From Obelidium mucronatum (lineage: Eukaryota > Chytridiomycota > Chytridiomycetes > Chytridiales > Chytriomycetaceae), in the NCBI GenBank assembly GCA_025765595.1, contig JAIVFH010000025.1, positions 62,001 through 126,000 of the forward strand: a stretch of 64,000 nt of DNA. Reading direction: 5' to 3'. Of this stretch, positions 33,201 through 45,359 are shown in pieces. The notes beneath the pieces are model-generated. The model had not been told where the DNA came from. It worked only from the letters and a program-made list of their open reading frames with translations, and did no database searches. The position numbers were made by a program, and so were the translations under genes. The stretch's first letter is position 1. Every line of letters begins with the position of its first letter.

Positions 33201-36200
33201 GTTTTCTATTGTGGAAGAACATGTTGTGTGTGCTGGGCGATGTGAATCGAATTGCGACTCCATTAAACCACAGAGAGGTCATCAACTGCTTAGTTAACAT
33301 CTTTGATGTTTTTGAAAATGTACTTTCTTTTGCGCTCTTCGGTTTTTGAAGGGGCTTCTAATGCTTGAATCAGGTCCGATGCATCCAACCTTTTGGTGGA
33401 GTTCTAATGCCGCCACTCTTTGACATATCTCCGTGGTTATTCAAAGCCTGTGAAATTTCAAAGTATGAAAATAACTATCATTTGTACCTTTGATTAAGTT
33501 TTCTATCAGCTTGGACTTTGGTGATAGCAGAGAATTGGCTTTTGGATGCATCTGCCGAATCATGTGCAGAAGGCACGACCAAATGTTCCCGCTTGACTCA
33601 TTGGCGCATTTCTACAGAATAATTCTCAAGGTTTTTTAATATAACTGCGATTAAATGCCTAACGTTCTGACAGGGATTGGAATCAGAAGATCCCATAATC
33701 TTTACTGCAATTTTGACAAATTCAACGAATATTTTCACGGTGCTATTACCAGGCAGCCATATGCTCATACCGGCATTTATAAAGGCTATTAAATACATGG
33801 TTTGTTTATTCTGTCGCCATTCTCGTTGAGTAACCATCTTGGTAGTTGTTGACAAAGCGAAAAGACACAAATATACCAGAAAAAACAATCGAAGCATCTA
33901 TAAGAATATTATTCTCAATTGTGACTTTGCCAGACTGGAAAAGTACAGACACCAACGTACCTATTCCGAATCTGAAAAAGCACGTAAATGATTCTTGCGG
34001 ATATGTTGAAAAGCTCAAATCAAACTCGAGAAGTAGCTTAAATCGCTCCCACTCTGACATTGCATCCTATCGATCAGCATCAATGATTGATGGATATTCT
34101 GATAACCATTTCAAACTGCGAATCCAAATCAAGGACATTTTAATGGAGTTGATAAACCAAGAAAAGGAGTCACTTCGTTCAAAGAAACACTCACATACAC
34201 ATGAAATCTTAATTTGGGCAATTGCAAGTCTCACATTCGAAGAAATGGTTTCATCATTAAGGTCTGTTCTTGAAGACTTGTGTATCCATCTTACTTTTCA
34301 CAACAGCCCTTGCACTGAAATAATTGACGACGGAATTAACTGCATGCTTGAGCACCTGCTGTTCAGTGGATTTCATGCCGTTAATGCAGCGATTGATAGT
34401 TTGGTATTCTTTGCAAAAGAAAGCGTTATTTTAGACTGCGTACTCGACCTTGGGATAATCAAAAAAGTTGTTGACAAGATCGTGATAGCAATGTCAGAAA
34501 ATCACATCTTGCAACACATTGGCAAAGAACAAAAATGTATGCTTGTCAACGTTTCCCATTGCGCAGAATTAAAAATCAAATAGGTGCAATAATTTCTCGG
34601 CTGATATATTGTCTGCAACATTGGTTGATGATTCCTTCCACCGAAGCCGTATGGAGTCAAAAAATAGCTTACACAGTTTTCGAAACGCTAGAACAAGTCA
34701 TTAAAGATTCAGATGAAATTTTTGATGATCTTCCAGAGACATCAATAAACACACGACAAAAGCTGCAACGACCTGATTCTGTTCACAATTCGAACTCAAA
34801 AGACAGATTCATACCAAGCAATAATTCTATCAAATCTGAAAAATCGAGTTTGGCGGATGAACTCATCGATGTGGATATTCTGAAGGTTTGTTGAGTTTTC
34901 ATTTAACAACACCTAAAGGAATGAGTAGGATTCAACAGAGAACTTCATTCTGCATCTCTCCTGTCATTATGGAAATTTTGCGCCTCCTTTTGGTCCTGTT
35001 ATTCTGTGTAGTCAAGTTCTTGAGTCTGTTTTGACTGAAGAAAAATCCCAAAATGAATTGGTTTTTTTCTCAGCAAATGATACATCGCTTATCGCATGCT
35101 CCGAAACGCAAGATAGTGACACAGAAAAAATAATCGAAAAACGATTCAAAACCCGTGTGTTTACTCGAGATGTTACAGGTCGGCACGTGTGGGAGTGTTC
35201 GTTGTTCTACGAACTGGCCTCTCAACAAATCGGATCCATACCGGAGCCAAACTTACTCGAAGGGGATATTCAAGAAAACCCGTCTTGCGAATTGCACGTT
35301 ATATCTCTTCAATTCGACGGCATTATTCAGGAAATTCCTGAAATACCATGTCCAACCTTAATGAAAACAAACTTTTTTGGCGCGTCAAACGACCAATTGA
35401 GCAGCTTGTTGCTGAGGTGAGTGATTTATCCGGAGATTTAGTTTTTTAACGTATATGTCAGTGTTGGCCAGACGTATCCAGAATGCTTGTTGGTGTCAAC
35501 AGTTCCACTAAATCAATCCTTGGATGTTTCTCAGTCCACCCTAGTAGAAGTTTCAAATATTATGGCAGCCACAAGACTTCAATTAGACCAAGAAAAAGAA
35601 AGTTTTTTCGAAACTGTGAAAGTTTCACCATCGTCACTTCAAAATGGGTTGTATCAACGAAATTGTAGTGCCCTTTCACTCTCAAATACACGAATACTAT
35701 TGAGTCACATTGGACATTTGAACTTTGACAGTTTGAAGGATGGATATATGCAACAACTATCGAAGAGCCCCCCCTTGTTCAGAGATGTGAAGGGTTTAGA
35801 CAAAAAATTTAGCCGCGAAACCATCAAAGTCGCATTGCTTTATGTTGGGCCAGGCCAAGAGGACGAGAGCTGCGTGCTAAGAAACAATGCTGCAAGTCTT
35901 GAATACAAAGAATTGGTTGAGAGTCTTGGTTGGGAGGTAAATTCTAAACACCATCACAACGTAGCCTAATTTTTTTCACATTTCAGATAAGCGTTTCGAA
36001 TCACTCTGGGTATTTAGGGGGTTTAGAAAGAAATCAAACATGCGGAACACGCGCCCGCTACTATTGTGACAATGTTGTTGAAATCATTTTTCATGATGTT
36101 CTCGATATGCCAACGGATGTACATGATCCAAAACAAGTCAAAAAGGTACTTAACTATTCGTTTCCCTCATTATTCAATTAAAAAATTACTAGAAACGCCA

Positions 36201-36641
36201 TATTGGAAATGACCATGTACACATAATTTGGAACGAGCATTACAGGGAGTATAGAAATAACACTATTGGGGGCGACTTTGGAAATGCGCAAATCATCATC
36301 ACTCCAATGATGAGTGACTTGTACAAAGTCACAGTGGTAACCGATCCAAAGGTTTGATTCCACTTCAAATCCTACATTACTAAAACGACAATCAGGTTGA
36401 TTATTTTGGACCACTGCAAAGCCACGTGATAATATCAAAAACATCTCTTGGTCCTATGATTCGAAACACCGCTATATATGCATATCGGGGTGCTGTTTTT
36501 CCTGGGTATAGCCAAAAGCTCTCAAGCCACCATCCATATACTCACCGCTCGAATGATATTTCTACGATTTCTTCAAGACATAAGACTTCGAAATGCACTT
36601 TCGAGAATTTTTTGAACTTATTTGTTACCACTGAGAAATAG
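30210..36641 (+). CDS. RALGAPA: RalGAP-alpha-like GTPase-activating protein
   Basis: This is the largest gene in the window, with at least 17 exons and a product of roughly 1,800 residues. Clear exons: 30210-30555, 30603-30740, 30801-31133, 31197-31550, 31594-31877, 31933-32127, 32184-32498, 32546-33319, 33374-33462, 33510-33630, 33674-33799, and from 33846 on. N-terminal helical repeats (KIRTEGFKLFLNWI; NMLCVLGDVNRIATPLNHRE; PLFDISPWLFKACEI) match the tuberin/RalGAP-alpha scaffold. The Rap/Ran-GAP domain is at 35830-36450, with KRHIGNDHVHIIWNEHYREY carrying the family's catalytic Asn. RalGAPs inactivate Ral and related GTPases together with a beta subunit. An in-frame 51-nt stretch at 33031-33081 may be an additional intron. 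The gene ends 243 bp from the NeoR stop, convergently. Confidence 0.88.
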
Positions 36642-36883
36642 AAGAAGAGAATACTGTTACTGTTAATTTCGAAAAGAAAGACCCAAACGAATTGTCAGGT
36701 AGAATTGTCAAGTTAACAAAACGGACGAAGTTTCGTCAATTTTAGTTGTAAATGTCATTAAATCCAGCCTCTTTTCCCTTTGAATCTTTCTGCTTCAACA
36801 ATCAATTTGGGTTTAATTAAGTCAGGCAGGTAACGAAAGTTAAGAATCAATAAAAATTAATCAAAAGATATGGATAAAAATGG

Positions 36884-38777
36884 TTAAGCACGTCCCTCAA
36901 TGAAGTAAGTGTTGATGTTGTTGCCCTGAAATTGATGTTAATATTGAAAATGTGCCCTCGATTCAGCAAACACACCTTAATGTTAACTGGCTCTCCTTCA
37001 GATGTTCTAAATCTGCCGCTATTCTTCAACAGATTGTACGTGCTTTCAGCGATGTGGATCTTCATATGCTTAGAAGTTGCTTCCATCTTGGAAGCAATTG
37101 TAACCGTGTCTCCAACAATGCACCAGTGAGGATTAGATTCTCCAAGAATACCGGCCGTAACGGGTCCAGAGTTCAATCCAGCACGGATCTGAATGGGCTC
37201 GCCAGTGACAAGACGGAAGCCCTTGATCATTTCGATAATATCTATCGAAATGAAAGTTAAATTTTCTCTCTTCCTGATATCAATGCAAACCAATGGAGAA
37301 CTCGGCAGCACGGTCTGCGTGGTCGGAAACACGCTCAGGGGCACCAACAACACCCAAGAAGGCATCTCCAATAGTCTCCACTTTGTACATGCCATACTTC
37401 TTGGAAATTTTGTCGTATTCAATCCACATGTTGTTGAGGGAGGCAAGCATATCTTTCGTCTGGGTAAACCAATATCAGGGAACAAAAACTGGAAAATGCC
37501 AAACAAACTACCGAAGTTCTTTGAGACAATGGCGTAAAGTTTGCAATATCAGAGAAAAATACGGTAACGCAGTTGTATTCTTCGGCACCAGTGGCCTTTC
37601 CACTCTTGAGTTGGTCCAAAACCCTACAGCAAGGATGAGCAAGAATGTCTCAACAGAAAAAATGGTTACCCGGCAGGAATCATCTTCTCCAAAAGTTTAT
37701 CAGAAGCAGCCATTTGTTCATCCAATGACGACGTGAGGGTCTCCATCTGGAAGACAGTGTCCGATTGTGCTTCTTCGACTGAGTTGTTGACGAAGATAAG
37801 CATAACAACAATCTTAGCGACAAACTCTCCGGCAGCAATATGAAGCTCTCCCTTTTCGAATGACCAGATATCCCTGGGTAATAAAAGTACTTCTTAACTG
37901 AAGTAATATACGAATGACCAGGCTACTCACGCTCTGACAAGGTACCAAGCAAGAGTGATGTAAGACCAAGCAAACACGGTAGCATCACGAGTTCTGCGCA
38001 GAGTCCATGTGTCTACCTTGTTATCTACTTCTCCATCGATTGCCTTCTGAAACATGGAAAGAACATCTTGAAGACACGCAAGATATGCCACCATGGAAAT
38101 GGTTGCAAAGACTTCGTCAAAAGGGTGTCGAGCGATAGCTCCCAGGAAACCAAACAAAATGCAAAGATGGGAGTTGACAATAGCACGACCAATACTCCAT
38201 TGGTCAGCAGAAGTCAAGAGCCCAATGAAATACGCCCTGTTTTATGGTGATTCATCGGTTGTGCGAAAAAGACATGTAAGTAGAAACACAAACAAGTTGG
38301 CTTCGTCGTGGGCCCATTCCAAATATCTGATAACATCGACTGGATTTCCGGCTCTGTCAAAAAGTGTGACTCCTGCACGGAGGTACAACAGGAACCAACT
38401 AACAGTAACAACCCCACATGTCATCATGAGCACAAAAGTCATGCTTCTCTTGGCTTTACTCTTTGTTCCGATATAGCCCAAACCAGCGAAACAAATTGCC
38501 ACAAAGAAAACAAATGCTTGACCCTTGTAGATATAATCGGAATTTCCACGATCAAAAGCTTTAGTACGGTATCCTCCGAAGAGTCTTTGGTTAACAGTAT
38601 AAGCGACCGCGCCAGCCCACATGGCAAAGTTCAGCCAGACAAAACCCATTGGTTTCGCTTCATTGTGGTGGTCTTTTGAGCTGGCCGCGGCAGCAGCGTC
38701 CTCTGATACCGTTTAGTAGTGGATTAAAACACGAGAGTGCAATAAAAGTGCTTACTAGTTCTGGAGAGTGCAGACAT
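36884..38777 (-). CDS. NeoR: Neorhodopsin (NeoR) rhodopsin-guanylyl cyclase subunit
   Basis: Exons (minus) 38777-38756, 38702-38294, 38236-37931, 37873-37670, 37623-37512, 37459-37291, 37241-36976 and 36925-36884 close to 509 residues. An N-terminal rhodopsin with an additional leading membrane helix is followed by a coiled coil (LTSSLDEQMAASDKLLEKMI) and a class III cyclase domain. Retinal pocket: E136 and D140 in YLEWAHDE, E262 and K266 in GEFVAK. These are the three carboxylates and the Schiff-base lysine of the R. globosum near-infrared NeoR, at identical numbers. The cyclase keeps metal-binding D339 and D383 and the guanine-selecting E379 and C448. It has T455 and K459 where active cyclases have Asn and Arg. 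By itself it should therefore be catalytically dead. Published NeoR works only as a heterodimer with another rhodopsin cyclase; the partner candidate is the adjacent divergent gene. Confidence 0.96.
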
Positions 38778-38984
38778 TGGCGTTTCAGAGAATTTTGTGG
38801 AATAGAATATTTGGAACAATACAAAGCCCAAGAACAAAGGAATTTTTGTGGTGTAAAAAATCTTGATGAACTCAGAAATCACGCGAAAAAAATGCCCGAA
38901 AGAATATGATTCGCGGATTCTGAGGGAACAAAGGGCGTTTGATCAGAAGCCACTATCAAAAAAGATTTCTCGAAAACAGATAGG
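38778..38984. promoter_or_regulatory. Shared divergent promoter interval of the two rhodopsin cyclases
   Basis: Only 207 bp separate the NeoR ATG (minus, 38777) from the start codon of the plus-strand rhodopsin cyclase (38985). Both 5' UTRs and both promoters must lie here or overlap the first exons. The interval is AT-rich on the NeoR side (TTCTGAAACGCC... complement). I see no unambiguous TATA box. Coordinate transcription is inferred from geometry only. Confidence 0.6.
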
Positions 38985-40838
38985 ATGGAAGATATCCAAC
39001 GTGGAAACTGTGATAACTGTAACTGCTCGGTCTTCCAAGTACAGACTGGTACAAGGCGCTGCCGCGGCTGCAACCATGGTGCCGTATTTCACCAAGTTGT
39101 CGTTCGCGTTGCTCCAAAGACTGCGGGCAGTAAGTGGCAGTGACATAATCAACTTCAACTGACACTTGGCACATAGAGACCAACTGGAAAGACAAGTTGC
39201 AGGCTGCTATGGCTGAGAAAGACAACTCAGGGGCTGTCTATTATGTATTCCGTAACTTTGTTGTATGGTCTGGGTTGACTGGAATCGGTTGGTACTTGCT
39301 CGCCACTGGCTATGTTGGTCCGCGATTTGATCGTGGTTACGCTGACGAGTTTTACGCATACACTGCCGCTTGTTTTGGAATTGCTGTCATTTATTCCTAC
39401 ATTGCGTATGCTAATGCTCAGAACAATGAAAAACGGGATCTTGGAAAAGTTTGTATTTCGTTGCTCATTGTTTCACTTCCCTTTGTTTATATGTCTCACT
39501 TCAGGTACTCTGCATCGTCAACTTCATTGCCATGGCATCATACCTGATGCAATGGACTCGCACTACCCCTACTTTCACTGACTATGTGGGCTACCCAGTT
39601 GATCCAGCTCGCTTCTTCGAATGGCTGGCTACATGTCCAATTTTGATCTACCTCATTGCCGAAATTACCGACAATCACTACATGGCCGATCTCACTGCGT
39701 CTTATGATTATACTCTTATTGTTCTTGGGTTTATTGCGTGCTTCTTGAAGCAACCCTACTCCGAATGGATGGCCTGTTGCTCGACCATCTTCTTCTATTA
39801 CACCATTACCGGTCTCATGGAGATGTACTCAAAAGCCATCGATGGTAAAACCGGTTGCAAGCTTGATGTTGCCTCTCTCAAGGTTGCCAAAGTTATTACA
39901 TTCCTGGCTTGGAACTCTTTCACTATCACTTGGTACATCCAAAGAGCACAAATTGTTACATACGAACAAGGAGAGCTTATCTTTTGCATCAATGATATAT
40001 TCGCCAAGGTCTTTCTCACATTTATCCTCGTGAATGCAACGCTTGAAGAGTCAATGAACTCCAAGGCTAAAAAGATGGAAGCTGTGGCACATGAAATTGA
40101 AAGTCAAATGGCACAAGCTGATAAGCTTTTGGAGAAACTCATGCCTCCAAGGTCAGTAAAGGTTTGCGATTTTGATGAAACTTACAATTTTATAGTATCG
40201 TCGAGGCCATGAAGGCAGGGAAGGCTTCTGGTGCCGAAGAATACTCATCTGTGACTGTGTTCTTCTCTGATATCACCAACTTTGTTCAACTGTCGAGCAA
40301 AAATACAACGAAGGATATGTTGGCCAACTTGAACAAACTCTGGGTCGAATACGATGTCATTTGCAAGCGCTGGGGAATGTACAAGGTTGAAACGATTGGT
40401 GATGCATTCCTTGGTGTCATTGGAGCCCCAGATCGCATTCCAGATCATGCCGAAAGAGCCGCCAACTTTGCCATTGACGTCATTCGCATGGTTCAAGACT
40501 TTAGAACCATTAACGATGAAGAAATCGTAACCCGCATTGGTTTGAACTCTGGTCCTATCACTGCAGGTATTTTGGGAGATAGCAACCCTCACTGGTGCAT
40601 TGTCGGGGATGCTGTCAATACTGCATCTCGGTGAGTTTGCCTCTGTTTCTTTATTTCTGCGATTCTGATTGTTGAAATTGACAGCATGGAGTCGACTTCA
40701 AAGCCAATGAGAATTCACATCTCCGAAAACACTTATAAGCTCATAAACGGAAAGGGATTCAAGCTCGAAGGCCCTGATGTGATGAATATCAAAGGAAAGG
40801 GAACCATGAACACCTACTGGATTAATGGCCGCGGTTAA
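38985..40838 (+). CDS. Rhodopsin-guanylyl cyclase, likely NeoR partner
   Basis: Exons 38985-39129, 39177-39448, 39505-40151, 40196-40630 and 40685-40838 close to 550 residues. The start at 38985 gives a Cys/His-rich N-terminus: C9-x2-C12-x-C14, C26-x2-C29-x-H31-x4-H36. Eight membrane segments follow, with counterion E178 (RFFEWLATCPI), C183 and D207 in helices 3 and 4, and D303/K307 (NDIFAK) in the last helix, K307 binding retinal. A coiled-coil linker (MAQADKLLEKLMPP) leads to a class III cyclase domain with metal ligands D380 and D424, guanine-selecting E420 and C489, and the catalytic N496 and R500. The set predicts light-dependent cGMP synthesis. In R. globosum two such genes, RGC1 and RGC2, pair with NeoR; I cannot tell which this is. 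A later ATG at 39076 is in another frame and would lose the Cys motif. Confidence 0.95.
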
Positions 40839-40929
40839 TAGCATTTCATCCTCTTCCGTTGCCTCGATATCAGTTTTAATTCAGTCAATCAAAAAAATGG
40901 AATGAACAGCCTTTGCCTCTCTGGAATGT

Positions 40930-42493
40930 CTACTTTGCTTTACTTAATTTTGTGCACACAATCACCATATTCCGTGGACTCGCAAGAGGGTCAAAGAGTG
41001 GAACAAGCTCTATTCGATCCAGTCCCTTCACTTCTCGTTGCTCTGTCAGGTATTGAAACCGATCTGCCAGAAGCAGCGACTCAAACACGTCTCCCAAAAG
41101 CGAACGAAGCGTCCACACTATCGCTATTTCTTTTTCACGATGCCGATAACTTTCTTCGTACTTTTTTAACTTATGTTCCGTCAAACCCTCTGCCTCAGTG
41201 TCAATCCGCAACCGCGACAAGGCAAGTTTGGCATAGAAAGGAAATCCCTTTGAAAAGGCGGAAGGCCCTTTCATTCTCCCAATAATTATATCATGATCCG
41301 TACTACTCTTGCTGTTTGCTCGAGCGCGGTCCATCAAATTGTTCTCAAATAGCACCAATTGAAGTAGAGCTCGATAATGGTGGCGCAGAAAGTTACCAAC
41401 CCCCCCTTCTTCCTCCCATCGCAATGTCGCTTGACAAGCAAGATTTCTCGCAGAAAATCCCAAATGAAACATAGGGGATTGAGATCGCATGTAAGCCGAT
41501 AAAGGAAAACCAGCCGGCCTATCTGGTACATGATTTTTTGGCTCCGTCAGTCGATTATAGCAGCATCCAACACAAACCAACGCATTCGCGTCACTATCCA
41601 AGAAGTGCTGCATAATTGCAGGAGTAAGATCGCCGCATGCATGAAGACCACACAGCAACCAACCACTGGTTTGGCTGCTGGTCATATCAGATACAAGAGT
41701 ATTCGTTTTAACAGAATCAGAGACTTCTTGCACAAGAACAGCAAAAGTTTCATGTGCATGCACCCTCCGATTGATGTGAAATAATTCGCCCTGCGACTCG
41801 CCATCATTGTACAGTTTCTTATTGGCCAAATCTGTTCGCCTTTTTGCTCCACAAGTTTGAATTTCATCATCATCTACCCCAATGACCGTCTTGTTGTATT
41901 GGAATGCAAGGCAAATGTCCAAATATCCCTGACCAGCCCCAATATCCATGATTCGATCAATTCCTTGGGATTCGGCAACAGAATTAATTAATGCCGACAA
42001 ATAAGCAACCTCGTGCTGCTTCTTTAAGTTCATTCCGTTTTCTTTTCCAAACGAATACAGGTTTGTAAATTGATGAAAGGATCGAACAAACTTACTGATT
42101 ATAATCGGCAACTCCTTCAATGGCATATCGCGAGTTTCCTTACTTGGATTTCGTTGAAGTGAAACGGTTTGTATCAAATTGAGAAAGACGTGAAGGCTTT
42201 TTGGCCACTCAGGTTTTGCTAAGTACAGTATTTATCAATGAGAGCACTTTTTATCAAAAGAGATATTTCTTGAACATCATACATGTTCCATGGGACGCCA
42301 GTGCAATCAAGTCCTGAACAGAGGCGGACTCTAGCAAGTCCCTCCACTCTACCGGAAAGTTGGCACTGTTGAAGTAGTTGTGGATGTAGAAATCGACGGC
42401 GTGGTGTTCGTACAAGAATGAATACGCTTTGATAGTTTCTTTGAGGACTTCAATGTATTCAGGGACCGTGCTGCAACTGGTAGGCAGTTCCAT
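40930..42493 (-). CDS. METTL25: METTL25-like methyltransferase-domain protein
   Basis: Exons (minus) 42493-42283 and 42218-40930 close to 499 residues. The N-terminus (HHAVDFYIHNYFNSANFPVE WRD...) and the motifs MNLKKQHEVAYLSALI, MDIGAGQGYLD (SAM-binding loop), LLCGLHACGDL and CVGCCYNRLTE are diagnostic of the METTL25/METTL25B (RRNAD1) family. The fold is a Rossmann methyltransferase; the biological substrate is poorly known. The start codon lies 33 bp from the divergent kinase start. Its 3' end lies 91 bp past the stop of the rhodopsin cyclase, convergently. Confidence 0.92.
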
Positions 42494-42526
42494 TGTTTCG
42501 AGAAGAGGACAAAAAAAAAGTTGAAA

Positions 42527-44912
<2,386 letters not shown>

Positions 44913-45359
44913 TTCAATTATCGTACCTTAAAACTTTTGAAACATCAAGTCAGTGGAATAAAAGCGTGCCACATGTTTCTTTTTTCCCGATTTTTATAAA
45001 GGAGTTTGTCGCGTGTGGTGTGTTTTGTGTTTGTTTGTTCTGAAAACTTGACAATTTCCTGATTGTTTTTATTTGTCTTCTGTCCAGACGACCTCAAAAA
45101 CTGCCCCCGAATCCAATCTGATCGCATTGCCGACTTGATCGTCCCTATAAACCTCATAGCGATCTCTACCTAGAGCCTGCGTCTTCGGAGAACTGTTTAA
45201 TACGGCTTAGATCTTTGTCAGAGTCAGATACTACTGTCCCTTAATTGTCCGAGAGGGGCAAACCTTGGCCCACTATCAGCAATATCCCAAGCGACTCTTT
45301 GTGGAATATATTTGATCTGCCGTTGATTTGCTGTGTCTGTCTGGTACCGAAGGATTCCC
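44913..45359. other. Intergenic region between kinase and cyclin genes
   Basis: About 450 bp, T-rich near 44970-45080, with no gene or RNA seen. Open frames read across it on both strands, but they are shadows of the start of the cyclin gene. Confidence 0.55.

Noticed and set aside
36178..36444. Minus-strand open frame inside RalGAP-alpha
   Set aside because: It lies antisense to the conserved Rap-GAP domain exons; no independent evidence.
38863..39162. Open frame starting at 38863 as the rhodopsin cyclase N-terminus
   Set aside because: It stops before the membrane domain and cannot be spliced in frame to exon 2. The 38985 start gives the Cys motif and closes the frame.
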